The notes beneath the pieces are model-generated. The model saw nothing but the letters and a program-made list of their open reading frames with translations, did no database searches and had not been told where the DNA came from. The position numbers and the translations under genes are program-made. A DNA stretch of 64,000 nt from Pectinophora gossypiella. Lineage: Eukaryota > Arthropoda > Insecta > Lepidoptera > Gelechiidae. Positions 38,211-49,511 of this stretch are shown here, one piece after another. Location: the NCBI RefSeq assembly GCF_024362695.1, contig NC_065420.1, positions 11,509,420 to 11,573,419 on the forward strand, in the 5' to 3' direction. How positions within the stretch are numbered: the first letter of the stretch is position 1; each line of letters begins with the position of its first letter.

Positions 38211-39509
38211 GGTGGTATGGTGACAAAATAAAATGATGACCAAAGGAAGTAATTATAAAATGTCGAAGGTCACTTTTCCGTCATCTTTTCACGGCACAAA
38301 GGCCCCGATGATATCCTTCGATGATACTTCCTTTAATAAGTATGTAAGTATACAAAATAGTATGCGTAAGTATATGATTATAATATTTATCTATAGTAAG
38401 CAAAGTTTAATTAAGTCAATAAATAAAAAAAAAGTGTGTGTCTGTTTGTTTTACCGTCTTTCACGACAAAACGGAGCGATGACTCGACGTGATTATTTAA
38501 ATAGATATGGCTACTTTTTGTCTCTTTCTAACCCCCCCCCCCCCCCCCCTTCACTAAAATGGGAGATGGAAGTTTGTATGGAGCGAACCGTAATTTTTTT
38601 GGATATCTGCTCCCAATCCCTTCAAAAAGGGGGTGAATTTATATACAAATACAAATCGTTATTGGGAACGTAAGCTACATGTCATTGGTACGTACATTAA
38701 TTAAGTGTATACATTATTATAGGAAAGAAATTTATTAAAGTCATAAAATATGTTCTTAAATAACCACTCTTTTATGAGCTTTTATATGGGACTTTTCCCA
38801 GTTTTCAAGGCAGGCAGCTAAATTTGATACATTAGGAAAGGGGAACCGTGTTACCCCGAATTTAACGCAAGCGTAGCCGCGGGCAAAAGCTAGTATGATA
38901 TTATTTTAATCCCATTGGAGGATTAATCCTTTATGCGATCACAAACGATCATAGACCGTGAATGACTGAAGGCCGGAGCCTTCCGGTGCATTATTATGTG
39001 TTATTATTATACTGTATAACATTTCAAACTATGATGATTTAGTCAATCTAGTCATTCAACTTATATTTTATGTTACAGAGCAAGCAAAATTCTAAAAAAT
39101 TACGAATTTGCTGCAGACCGCAGCAAATTGAGGGTCACGTCATTATAAATGGATCTAGTTTTGTGATTATTATAATATTTAAAATGTACGTAATATCTAC
39201 ATCCCGGAAAACACAGGTTAGTTTTAATACCAGTCAAATGTTATTAGTTTTTATTGTAAATATCAATATAACAATACGTCACAAATACAAACTTAAAAAC
39301 TAGTCATTAAATAACCCGCCCCTCACTGTTCCCGGAGCAAAGGTGCCAGTCAAATTAAATATAGGTACTTACGTCTATTTATACCTGAACTCCCGTCATC
39401 CCAAATAGAATGAGCATAGTTAGTAATCAAGACAATTTGCAAACAATCAGAATACGAAATTCTATAGGTGCGTTCTGACTGGTGAGTGGTGAAGTTACGA
39501 GGAGTAATC
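38211..39509. repeat. Moth dispersed-repeat region with poly-C run
   Basis: 38400-38900 contains 'tgtctgtttgttttaccgtc' and ends 'aacgcaagcgtagccgcggg, caaaagctagta', a widespread lepidopteran repeat terminus. 38532-38549 is a homopolymer C run. A 146-codon frame over it translates repeat DNA. 38900-39509 has nothing recognised. Confidence 0.45.
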
Positions 39510-39706
39510 TGCCCTGAAAAAGGTCGGCATCTCGCTAATATGCAACCGTTTTGTCGTGTGCTGTCAACTTAACAACACTTTATAATTCTGTCGGGTTATT
39601 AGTCAATATAAGAAAATTGACGTGTGTTCCATAAATTTGATGCCAGTCGATTACCCGTCCCTTTCCTTTTCGGCGCAAAAGAAAATGACAGGTATAACTT
39701 AAAATA
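39510..39706. mobile_element. Partial MITE ('tgcagacacc' family)
   Basis: aaaaggtcggcatctcgcta, cgtgtgctgtcaacttaa, ttgacgtgtgttccataaat and aatgacaggtataacttaaa match the interior and one end of 26527-26894. Confidence 0.5.
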
Positions 39707-39709
39707 TAC

Positions 39710-39934
39710 AGGGTGTTAGTGACATCGTAACGAAAACTTTGAGGGATGATTCAGGCCATGATTCTGAGTTGATATCAAGTAGAATTTTCCGTCGCAAAAG
39801 TATGGAACGGAAAATAATTTAAATAAGCTCTAAAATTTTCATGACTTCTCCGACAGGAAATTCCACTTGATATCGACTCAGAATCATGGTCTGAATCATC
39901 CCCTTCAGTATTCGTTACAGTGTCACTAACACCC
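39710..39934. mobile_element. Foldback MITE, complete
   Basis: Starts agggtgttagtgacatcgta and ends acagtgtcactaacaccc. The arms are inverted over about 100 bp through tgattcaggccatgattctg and catggtctgaatcatcccc, with a short A-rich loop. No ORF. Confidence 0.82.
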
Positions 39935-39969
39935 ATACCTACTTGTATGGCTACTGTATGTACTTGTAT

Positions 39970-40198
39970 GGGGTGTAAGTGACATCGTAACGAATACTGA
40001 GAGGGATGATTCAGCTGATTATTCTGAGTTAATATCAAGTGGAATTTTCCATCGCAAAAGTATAGAATTGAAAATAATTTTATAAAACTAAAAAAATAAC
40101 ATGAATTTTGCGACGGAAAATTCCACTTGATATTAACTCAGAATCATGGTCTGAATCATCCCTCTGAGTATTCGTTACGATGTCACTAACACCCTGTA
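39970..40198. mobile_element. Foldback MITE, complete, second copy
   Basis: ggggtgtaagtgacatcgta to acgatgtcactaacaccct, same arms as the adjacent element 35 bp away. Direct tandem neighbours of one family suggest local re-insertion or duplication. Confidence 0.82.
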
Positions 40199-40222
40199 TA
40201 GTGTGTAATGGAATCGGCACCA

Positions 40223-40377
40223 AAGGTTTTAAAATGGCCACATCGAAGCAATTCATCTAAGAAAGCAATATTGCTATTTAACATTTGTTTGCATTGCGCA
40301 CTTGCTTTTATATGCGCAAATGTCAAACTGCAATATTGTTGTTTTCTTAGATGAATTGCTTCGATGTAGCCATTTTT
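40223..40377. mobile_element. Hairpin MITE, near consensus
   Basis: Left arm: aaaatggccacatcgaagca, attcatctaagaaagcaata, ttgctattta. The loop is gcacttgcttttatatgcgc, and the right arm is ttagatgaattgcttcgatg, tagcca. It is a good reference copy for the family, fused to a third foldback arm at 40377-40467. Confidence 0.78.
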
Positions 40378-40467
40378 GCGACAGAAAATTCTACTTGATA
40401 TTAACTCAGAATCATGGTCTGAATCATCCCCCTCAGTTTTCGTTACGATGTCACTAACACCCTGTAT
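40377..40467. mobile_element. Solo right arm of foldback MITE
   Basis: gcgacagaaaattctacttg, atattaactcagaatcatgg, ending cgatgtcactaacaccctgt. The left arm is absent, replaced by the hairpin MITE. Confidence 0.7.
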
Positions 40468-40594
40468 GTATAGAGTATTTATTATATTAACTTTTTTATT
40501 ATATATTTTTATATTAAATATATTAACATAGTTTAAGTACTTTTATTAATTTCTTGTTGTATCATCCCGCGTCCAAGTTTATTAATACGTAGTT

Positions 40595-40957
40595 TGTTTC
40601 CTTGGTAGTAGTTGCCTGGAAGAAATTGTTCTACAGCAATAAGGCCGCCCAAGCTTCTACTGTATTCATGTGTTATGTATGTCTGTTTGTTAATATTAAG
40701 TTCTGTGCAATAAAATTTAAATTGATTAGTATTCATGTTTGGATCATAAATGATTATCACGTGCTCAGCGGTGAAGGAAAACATCGTGAGGAAACCCACA
40801 ATCCCGAGAGATGTATTTCGGAGGTTTGTGACTAACCTGTATTGGGCTGGTTTTCCCTCAACGGGTTGGAAGGTCAGACAAGCAATCGCTTTTGTTAAAA
40901 AACCGGACCTGTCAAATCGTCAGGTTAGGTAAGCGGACCCTGTGAAAAACGCTTTGA
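40595..40957 (+). mobile_element. LINE-type 3' ends
   Basis: 40600-40725 (gtagttgcctggaagaaatt, cagcaataaggccgccc, gtgcaataaaattt) and 40745-40957 (cgtgctcagcggtgaaggaa, aacatcgtgaggaaacccac, then accggacctgtcaaatcgtc) are two non-LTR 3' terminal regions. The latter frame ends like a LINE ORF remnant. Confidence 0.5.
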
Positions 40958-41069
40958 CTTTCAGGTTTTTTTCTGGAATTTACTTTTGCCTCTTCACGGC
41001 TTTTTAGCATATGAGGGCTGTAATGTCTAACATGTCGAGCATTCGTAAACACTGCTACAGTAGTAGTAG

Positions 41070-41510
41070 TACTGTCATGAGCAATGTCATGTACCTACCC
41101 ACTTAAAACCCTGTCGCACTATCATATTTGACATTTAATGAGACTTACGGTGAGGAGCTCGGTGGCACAGCGGTAGACGCGCTCGGTCTGCGATTGTTGA
41201 AGTTAAGCAACTTTCGCAAAGTCCGGTCATAGGATGGGTGACCACAAAAAAAGTTTTAATCTCGTTTCGGAAGGCACGTTAAGCCGTTGGCCCCGGCTGC
41301 ATTAGCAGTCGTTAATAACCATCAATCCCCACTGGGCCCGCGTGATGGTTTAAGGCCCGATCTCCCTATCCATCCATAGGGAAGGCCCGTGCCCCAGCAG
41401 TGGAGTCGTTAACGGGCTGATGGTGATGACGAGACTTACAGTTTAATTTGTCAAAAAAGTGAATGTGACAAGGTTTCAGAGTGTATACATATTAGTACTC
41501 GTGACCGTAC
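41070..41510 (-). mobile_element. 'tacggtcacgagcattaat' MITE (minus) split by a SINE
   Basis: 41070-41148 and 41431-41510 together make one inverse copy of the 27095-27243 MITE. The break point is duplicated (gagacttac), proving the SINE arrived later. Confidence 0.75.
41152..41430 (+). mobile_element. SINE with tRNA/5S-like head, with target-site duplication
   Basis: gaggagctcggtggcacagc, gttgaagttaagcaactttc and aggatgggtgaccac, then the usual body and tail; the central block is slightly deleted ('ctcgtttcggaaggcacgtt'). Flanked by gagacttac at 41140-41148 and 41431-41439. Confidence 0.85.
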
Positions 41511-41654
41511 GTTCGTAGTGGCATTGTGTCGCGAACATCCTCGCTGCGATCCCGAATTATTCAATTACCTCCGGTTGATAACCGAGTTACTGGCATTATA
41601 CGACACATACACACACTGCACTAGAAAAATAACCATCTCTCATCAAAACCGTCT

Positions 41655-41745
41655 TATACAGAGTGTTAGTGACATCGTAACGAAAACTTCGATGAATGAT
41701 TCAGCCCATGATTCTGAGTTGATATCAAGTGGAATTTTCCATCAA
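41655..41745. mobile_element. Solo left arm of foldback MITE
   Basis: gagtgttagtgacatcgtaa, attcagcccatgattctgag, ttgatatcaagtggaatttt, then unrelated sequence. Confidence 0.6.
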
Positions 41746-42069
41746 ATCAAATGCATTTATTGTATAACTATAGGTAAACAAATAGCAGGACTTATGCTAA
41801 TAGTATGACATTCTCTATAGTTTACCTTTTCAGGTGTACAATATTTATTAACATAGAAATAGTTATTAGTTAATTATATTATATAATAATTCTAAATTAA
41901 AATATATGTCGCCCCCTTTTTAGATATTGATAATAGCCTTGGGTTCAAGTCTAAAAACGTTGGGTTGAGCAACAAAGTTAAAACTAGAGTAATTAGGTTA
42001 TACCTTGCATTACATGGTATGGAATCATGAATCGACTGTTATTGCATTAACAAGATATTTACTCTCACA
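41746..42069. other. AT-rich sequence before the BEL element
   Basis: No gene. 41750-41835 could be a LINE-type tail (aaatcaaatgcatttattgt). If the LTR limits below are right, 'actctcaca' at 42061-42069 is the insertion-site flank. Confidence 0.35.
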
Positions 42070-42624
42070 TGTTTATTGCCATCGGTCAGGCCGGACAATA
42101 CAGTCGACTCGCTCCGGTCTGAGTAATCGCATATACCCGGGTGCCTTACTAATGTGATACAGGTGGCCTTGCCGCTAAGTCTCGCTCTTCCTGTTCACCC
42201 TAGATCACAAGCTTCTGGTCGTACAGCTAGCCTTGATCAATATCTGGCACCCGCCGGACAGGGGACCTTTGGTCCCCCGGGAACCTCCACCTTCCCCATA
42301 GTTCCGCCACGGTTTCTCCAACTAATAGCCTACTGTCGCTAGGGGCGAGAGATACTCGCTCCCGTCCAATTTCTACGCCCCCATGTCTAAGACACTACTC
42401 AAAGTACATTGTACTAGCGTTTTATTGGACACCATTTATGGAAATTTACTGCTACGATAATACAGTCTCATCATATTTCCACACCATATGAATACCAGTC
42501 GACACATCACATATATAGTATAAAAAGGACTTACAAGAGGTAGCTGACTCACCCTCTCCAGGTCCTCGCCTTTTGCCTCTGGGCTGCAGTTTTTAACTAG
42601 CCGTCAATTTGCTAACGACTGACA
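42070..42624 (-). repeat. Candidate 3' LTR of the BEL/Pao element
   Basis: Read on the minus strand it would start TGTCAGTCGTTAGC and end GGCAATAAACA, giving TG...CA ends and 555 bp. It has a possible poly(A) signal (ccaataaaacg, plus-strand 42417-42428). It lies directly 3' of the integrase ORF. The 5' LTR is not in the visible sequence, so the limits are an inference. Confidence 0.4.
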
Positions 42625-42711
42625 GTTGGCGCCAAAAGACTCACCTTCTAAGTGGACGTATTTTTACATGGCAACTCGCGCTGTGCGCGACACTCCCGGC
42701 AGCAAGGAGAG

Positions 42712-44883
42712 TTATTGCAGCAGGGTGAAGAGATGCTTGGTCCACTCCAGGATCTTCTCCCGGGCTCGCACAGCAGCACCTCGTTTCTCTCTTCCTCTTG
42801 TGTCCATGGGGACATCAACAGGAGCAACCACCCCTGCTCGATCATCAACTGACGTACTTGGCTCAATGATCATCTCATATTTATTGCTCATGTTATCGCC
42901 CCCCATAAGGTGATAGTCACTGCTTTGAATTTCATCCGAATTTACGTCGGAGGCATGTACGGGACTGTTTACGCGGCTTACTTGTTCGATCACGTCAGGT
43001 ACCGGAGCTTCATATCTATTTTTAGATTCCAAATTTGCTTCCGGCTCTGGTTTATCACCTTCCTCACTATCAGCCTCAAGAGGATAAAGATGACCGAGAG
43101 ACCTGGAAAAAATAGAGTCGTCGACTTTGACTTTAGCGACTCTACATTCGCCATCAGCGCCCTTGATCAACTCTACGATTTTACCAACTTTCCAGTTGTC
43201 TCTGTTCTTACTGTTTTCCTTTAACTGAACATAGTCTCCATGGTGAGGTACCCGCTGTGATTTAATTCTAGGCTGCTTCGGATCCTGGCGATATCTCTCC
43301 CTTAGGCTTGCTAGGTATTGATTTACAAACATAAGTTTGAATTCCTCTAGGATCTTAAGGCCTCTTTTCCAGCTTGTAATTAGGTCGACTTTCAGTTGCG
43401 TGCCATTAGCCGGTATTTCCACGGCAGCTGAATCTACGGTCAAGCATTTACCGAAGCTTAAGAAGTCAGAAGGGCTCAGTATATGTTCTAACTCAGGTCC
43501 AACTTTCGTTAAAGGTCTTGCATTTACCACATTTTCCACCTCTTTGATGATAGTGAGCAGTTGACTATCATTGAGTAAATGTTTGTCTAATGTACGCTTC
43601 AGACAGTGTTTCACTAAGCCCACCATGCGTTCATAAAATCCTCCATGCCATGGAGCAAGCTGAGGGATGAATTTCCACTCGATACAATTCTTGATGCAAA
43701 ATGGTTGTTTCATTACTTCACTGGTTAGCCTGAAATAGGTGGCGTTGTCCGAGTATATTTTCTTCGGCGTGTTTTTGGCTGCTGCGAACCGCCTAATGGC
43801 TAGAAGACATTCTTCTGCTGTTAGGTCTTTGACCACCTCTAAATGGATGGCTCGCACTGTCAAGCAGGTAAATAAGGCCACCCATCTTTTCACCTTGTTG
43901 TTCGAGGAGTCCAGTACATACAACGGGCCAAAGTAGTCTGCACCGGTATATGTAAAGGGAGTATTGTACGTCACCCTTTCCGCAGGCAGTGGTGGTGCAG
44001 GTGGAAGGTTGTAAGGCCCACCTCCATGTTTTATGCATCTTGAACATTGTTTAATGACCTTCAACACCTGGGTCTTCCCTTGTGGTATCCAATATTTCTT
44101 TCGAAGAATGCTGAGTGTGTGAGGGGCTCCAACGTGATAATTACTTTCATGAGCTTCCTTGATTATCATCCTCGTGAGCTCTGCGTCTTTAGGCAAAAGT
44201 ATGGGATGCTTCATGTCATAGCTCCACGTTGTATTACCCATTCGACCCCTTGTTCTAAGTATACCATCAACATCCACAAATAATTCCAAGTTTCTGACTA
44301 AATGAGTCCTTTTTCCCTCTAACTCTTCAGCAAAACATTCACTTTGCAATTTTTTAATTTTTGACATGAGTTCATTTGTTGCCTCAACTTCTTGTGGTGG
44401 TGCATCTAGTTCAGTCAAGTCCTGGTTGGGTTGTTCTTGTTCAGAGCTTTTCGTTGTATCTATTATTTGCTCACCTGGACTCTGAACTAGACCCTCCCCA
44501 ACAGAGAGAAGAGTGTTGTGATGGCTGTCATAAAGACGGTCTTTAGGCCAGTAGCTTTCGTCTAACTTCAAGAACTCTGGGCCATTGAACCACAACTCCT
44601 TTTTGTGTTCCCAGTTTTCTGGTCGCGTAGCGAGATCAGCAGGGTTCGATTTGGTATTTATATAGTACCATACTGCTTCTGGTAAATTCTTTTTGACCTC
44701 CTCGACTCTATTTGACACAAACGGTGGGAGCAGTTTATCTGACCGCATCCAGCTAAGTACGACAAGGCTGTCTGTCCATAAAAATTCCTTGTGTATGTGT
44801 ACGCCTATGTTTACTTCACATACTTCAACAACCTGCTCATAATCAAGAACCCAAGTAGCTCCAGTCTTGGAATATTCACACAC
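42712..44883 (-). CDS. BEL/Pao retrotransposon pol: RNase H end and integrase
   Basis: A 723-codon open frame. Domains in order: an RNase H-like end (FLWTDSLVVLSWMRS, then YYINTKSNPADLATRP) around residues 34-90; an integrase HHCC zinc finger (HESNYH ... CSRCIKH, about residues 248-290); and the integrase core with D in TYTGADYFGPL, D in IYSDNATYF and E in GGFYERMVGLVK (the DDE triad). A C-terminal domain (WKVGKIVELIKGADGECRVA) follows, then an acidic tail. This order and sequence style are typical of Pao/BEL elements. A frameshift relative to the upstream frame lies near 44811-44830, so the first 20 or so codons of this frame are not genuine pol sequence. The long open frame suggests a young insertion. 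Confidence 0.9.
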   Translation of the reverse strand: MCEYSKTGATWVLDYEQVVEVCEVNIGVHIHKEFLWTDSLVVLSWMRSDKLLPPFVSNRVEEVKKNLPEAVWYYINTKSNPADLATRPENWEHKKELWFNGPEFLKLDESYWPKDRLYDSHHNTLLSVGEGLVQSPGEQIIDTTKSSEQEQPNQDLTELDAPPQEVEATNELMSKIKKLQSECFAEELEGKRTHLVRNLELFVDVDGILRTRGRMGNTTWSYDMKHPILLPKDAELTRMIIKEAHESNYHVGAPHTLSILRKKYWIPQGKTQVLKVIKQCSRCIKHGGGPYNLPPAPPLPAERVTYNTPFTYTGADYFGPLYVLDSSNNKVKRWVALFTCLTVRAIHLEVVKDLTAEECLLAIRRFAAAKNTPKKIYSDNATYFRLTSEVMKQPFCIKNCIEWKFIPQLAPWHGGFYERMVGLVKHCLKRTLDKHLLNDSQLLTIIKEVENVVNARPLTKVGPELEHILSPSDFLSFGKCLTVDSAAVEIPANGTQLKVDLITSWKRGLKILEEFKLMFVNQYLASLRERYRQDPKQPRIKSQRVPHHGDYVQLKENSKNRDNWKVGKIVELIKGADGECRVAKVKVDDSIFSRSLGHLYPLEADSEEGDKPEPEANLESKNRYEAPVPDVIEQVSRVNSPVHASDVNSDEIQSSDYHLMGGDNMSNKYEMIIEPSTSVDDRAGVVAPVDVPMDTRGREKRGAAVRAREKILEWTKHLFTLLQ

Positions 44884-45224
44884 TTTTCTTTCTTGTCTTT
44901 ACTTTGTGCCACATGCGACTTCGCCATCACGAAAGATACTGAACTTCCTCCTATTCTTATTACTTTCAAGTACACTACCGCAGCAAACGAATCTTTTGAT
45001 GCATCTGAAAATCCATGTAGTTCATATATCGCGGATGCGTCTGATGGTATAGCTCCGAGATGTCTAGAAACTTTTACCGTCGTGATGTCCTTGAGCTTGA
45101 CCAGGATTTGCTTCAGTGATTGTGTAATATCTTCAGGTAATATGCTGTCCCATTTACATTTTTGCTCACAAATCTTCTGAAAGAGTAATTTCATGGGAAG
45201 CACAAGTGGACACACGAACCCACA
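44811..45224 (-). pseudogene. BEL/Pao pol upstream part (RT C-terminal/RNase H), cut by gap and frameshift
   Basis: The minus-strand frame entering from the N gap encodes LPMKLLFQKICEQKCKWDS, then ELHGFSDASKDSFAAVVYLK, VSFVMAKSHVAQSKDKKEK and VNIPRLELLGFLIMSRLL. This is the junction between the reverse transcriptase thumb region and RNase H of Pao-type pol. It stops at 44811, while the same alignment continues in another frame, so a one-base frameshift separates the two parts. gag, protease and the RT catalytic core fall in or beyond the gap. Confidence 0.82.
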
Positions 45225-45324
45225 NNNNNNNNNNNNNNNNNNNNNNNNNNNNNNNNNNNNNNNNNNNNNNNNNNNNNNNNNNNNNNNNNNNNNNNNNNNN
45301 NNNNNNNNNNNNNNNNNNNNNNNN
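45225..45324. other. Assembly gap of 100 N
   Basis: Exactly 100 ambiguous bases, the conventional placeholder for a gap of unknown size. It interrupts the BEL element on the left and abuts the redundant copy on the right. Confidence 0.99.
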
Positions 45325-46943
45325 TTATAAAACCAACAATGGAAACAAATGCACCTGACGAAGCACTGCCAACTCATTTATTACCAAGGATTTAGAAGAC
45401 AATAAGTGAAAATACTATTCAAGACAAAACAGACATCCGGAAATAGACACCCAAACACGTGTAGGAATTTTACCTCCTTGTTGATACGAAAGGCTTCGCA
45501 TCCTTTTTAAAGCGAACAAAAAAGTACTGGAATTACCTAATGTGCTTCCCAATTAAGCATATAGGGAATGGATAGGCATTTTCTAGGCAAGAGTGTCCCA
45601 TCTTAGCCCTCATGGACTCCAGCAAGTATAAACGCGACCCTACGTTTTCATTCAAACAGGCTATTTTAGGCATCGAATTTTAACAAAGCATGGAAGGGTG
45701 AATCACCTAGAGAGAGCCGTGAGGTACTTTAGAGGTCGAGTCTAAAAGACTGCGTACTTATACAAAGTACACCTGTACAGAACAACTAATCACTTCACTT
45801 CACTTTCACTTTGTGAACTCTGGCTCCTCTTCTTTTATGTAAACCATCTTTCCTTTTTCCATAGTGTTTATATGTATGTATAATTATTTAGTTATGTATA
45901 ATAGTCATATATATATTATATTAATTTAATATATTTATGTATAATATAAATATGTAGTTTTATTATACTTGTTGCCAAGTTTTGGGCCGATACAATTTAG
46001 TTTGCCATCGACACGATAAGAAGAAGAATGTACTTATTTTATGTAGGTTGTTCTTTTAATTATTTATTTTGTTAGAATGCACTAACCCGCTATTATTATA
46101 CTTGTACAAAATTTTCCTGTACCCAAAGGTTGCCTGGAAGAAATTGCTGCATGAGCAATAAGGCCGCCTGTTGTGCTTTTCTGTATATGCTGTCCTTATC
46201 TCTGTATTTTGTGTCCATTGTACTCAGTATAAAGTATTTTATCTATCTATCTTATCGTCTGAACCCACCGAATAGTATAGAAAGACGTTGGAAGGGCCAA
46301 GTGAGCGCAAAACGCGCGCCATATAAGTATGTAACCTAGGCTAAGTGCTTAATGTATGTTCAAAATTTCTTGTTTGTGATTTGTGTGGTAAATAAATATT
46401 AATCGATTATTATAAAAGCATCTTTCGTAAGTAGTACTACCTACCTAAGTAAATAATAAAGGTTAAATTAGGCATTGTAATAGGCAGGCCTCAGACACAC
46501 ACACAGATGCACGTGTTGATAATGTCAATGTGTAGTGAATGTGTAAAACGAGGTTTTGTATGAAGTGTCCGGGGTGTGCTATCCCTATATACATTGATAT
46601 ATACATTGCCGGTAAAGTGGCTGTGAAATTTGAGAAGCAGTAGAGCTGTCGTAGTTATCTGTATGTAGGAGTATTTTATTTTTATTTTATTTTATTTTAT
46701 TTGGGTAACTTACAGCGATAGTATACCTAAATAACAGAATTACTTAAAAATAGAACAGCCTTTACAAGTTACCACGTACTACAAATTGGTAGGTATCATT
46801 AACAATTACAGTAATTAAGTATATCATAAGTTAGTTTAGTAAAAAGGGTATACAAGTGCAAGAAGAAGGAAATAATATAACATGATATGGTGTCTGTGTG
46901 GAGTATGTTTGTGTACAAGTGTATGGGGTGTGTGAGAGAGGGG

Positions 46944-46944
<1 letters not shown>

Positions 46945-46987
<43 letters not shown>
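46945..46987 (+). repeat. (GT)n microsatellite, second copy
   Basis: Shorter than the equivalent run at 16221-16269, accounting for the four-base shift in offset. Confidence 0.85.
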
Positions 46988-46991
<4 letters not shown>

Positions 46992-47846
46992 GTCTGTACA
47001 TAAACTATCTAGTTACTTATTAATTTATCCCGGATCTTATTTTTAAAAGCATTTTTTGAGTTACAAATTAGTAAAATTAGTAAAATAGAGTTATTAGTAA
47101 AATAGAGTGGGTTTGAACTGGCGACAGCAGTTTTCATACAAAATGCACGTTACGACCTTTCCATTATCTTTCTTCTATTCCGTGTCTGAACCCAAGGACA
47201 CAAAGCTCATTAATTTACTATTTAATACTTTAACTTTGCATTCCACTCGTCCGCAAACTTTACGACACAGTATAATAAAAGATCGTCTTGTGTATTATAA
47301 CCTCATTATTATTAATAATAAGAGCCACGTTCTTGTCCGTGTAGCATTTTCCACTCTTGTTTCACCAATGCCAATTCCTTGACTTCCTTATAAAATTCAA
47401 AAATATTTATTTTTCAAAATTGACTTCCAAAGTTAGAGCTTTTTGAACGTCAAAAAATAAATTACATAATAATATTATGTAACTAGCTGTAAAACTACTA
47501 CCACATTGTAATCTGTAACGCTGAGGGAAAGACGTGGCCAGAAAACCTCCCAGCACAGGGCCCTAGTCCTACGTACTGTTTCATGATTCGTAGGTTTCAT
47601 GTAAGACACGATCCTCGCCTTCTCTTTAATTTGTTCCATGAAAGCTCTTCTTTTCCTCTGTATAGGGCATGTGTTAAGCTTAGACCAATTGTCTGAACTC
47701 TAAAGCGAAAGACATAATCACAAGCCAAAGACATACTACCATTATATTTGTACAATATTTTCCTGTACCCAAAGGTTGCAGAAGTTGAGGAATAAGACCG
47801 CCTGTTGTGCCTTTCTGTGTCTGTTGTCCTTATTTCTGTATCTTGT

Positions 47847-47986
47847 GGAGAATGACCCATTACTTTAGAGACTGGCCAGCCACTATGGAGAATGATCAGT
47901 TATTGTGGATAATGATCGGTCACTACGGAGATTGACCAGTCATTATGGAGACTGACCGGTTACTATGGAGATTGACCAGTAACAGT
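47847..47986 (+). repeat. 20-bp minisatellite, second copy
   Basis: Seven units identical to 17130-17269. The lack of any unit-number change argues against an old duplication. Confidence 0.85.
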
Positions 47987-48679
47987 ATGTGCATGTTGCC
48001 CGCGTATAACAACATCATTTACGTTGCGCCTGTGTAATAAGCTAATAAATGTAGAGTCTTGTACAAAGTTTCCGAGGTGTGACCACGTGGTCGGCGCGCC
48101 GACCCTGGGGTCGGCGTCGGCTGCGTGGGCTGGGAGCCGGCACGGCTCTACTTTGGTGTAAATACTGTGTAGAGACAGGTCACGAACCCCCGTAAAGGCT
48201 AAAAGAATTTACAAATTTTATATATAAATTCACGCAAATTATTAATTTTAACGGTTAGAAGTAAGTAATAAAAAATATTTAAATCAGTTAATTATGGAAT
48301 CAGTTAATTAATTTTAGAATTCCTTTTTTTACAAAATGTTTAGTTTTTTATGTACCTACAGAATGCCAAGAACAGTGACCTTTTGCTGTCCCTAGGTACT
48401 TAACATAAAATTGTGAAATTCTGAGAAACCTTTTAAATTAAATAGAGAGTTTGTTTCCATGATAATGTTTAATATTGATTGAAGTTTGAGCTTATGATAT
48501 TTCATTTGCTTCGATCCTGACATATACTTCTTTCGCTTCTTCCGTATCCATCAATGGTTTGTTAGGGAGCTATTGGATATCTGATATAAAAAATCATCCG
48601 TAACCGTAACTGAATCCGAAATAAAAGTTTCGGATAATATCGGATTGAGGCGGAGCCAAATTGAGACACGTTATGACAA

Positions 48680-48834
48680 GGGGAGTTAAAATGGCCATAT
48701 CGATGCAATTCATCTAAGAAAGCAATATTGCTATTTGAAATTTGTTTGCATTTCGCACTTACTTTTATATGCGCAAATGTCAAATTGCAATATTGATTTT
48801 TTAGATGAATTGCTGCGAAGTGGCCAAGTTATTT
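48680..48834. mobile_element. Hairpin MITE, second copy of 17963-18117
   Basis: Identical arms and loop, within the repeated intron 3 sequence. Confidence 0.75.
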
Positions 48835-49511
48835 TGATCGGCTGGCCAATGCCGAGACTTTTGACTTTTTTTTTCTTCTTTTGTCGTCATAACATTATAA
48901 CTTGTCGTTATAAATAAAACCACTTTTTTACCTATTTGTATTTTACTTTTTAAATTCCTTAAAAAATAATATTCGTAACCGAAACTAACGGATAATCAGA
49001 AATAATGTATTATCTGTATACGTAACCGTATCCGGTATAATAATCATTCTTAAATCCGTATCCAAACCGTATCCCAAATTTCATATTCATAACATCCCTG
49101 ATTTCATACACACGCGTCTATTCAGAGTAGACATGGAACATCCTTAATTAATTAAGTACATTATATCCTTGATAGATAGATAGATAAAATACTTTATTGA
49201 GCACGATGGAGACAACACACAGAAATAAGGACAACAGACACAGAAAGGCACAACAGGCGGCCTTGTTGCACATGCAGTAATTACTTCCAGGCAACGTTTG
49301 AATACAGGAAAATTATGTACAAATATAGGTTTAGTGGGCGTCATACGGCTGATGATGATGATAGGTTTAGTGTATTCTAGCATAAAAAAACAATTAAAAG
49401 AAGTACCTATATGGAATAAGTAGGTACATTAAACTATCTATAATATTCATAATATAATATGTATACGATCTTGTTACAGAAATCTTTTATCATCCAACGA
49501 TAATGTTGCAG

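Noticed and set aside
38233..38673. 146-codon open frame
   Set aside because: It runs through a dispersed moth repeat and a poly-C homopolymer translated as prolines.
42626..43564. Plus-strand open frames across the BEL element
   Set aside because: They are antisense shadows of the integrase frame.
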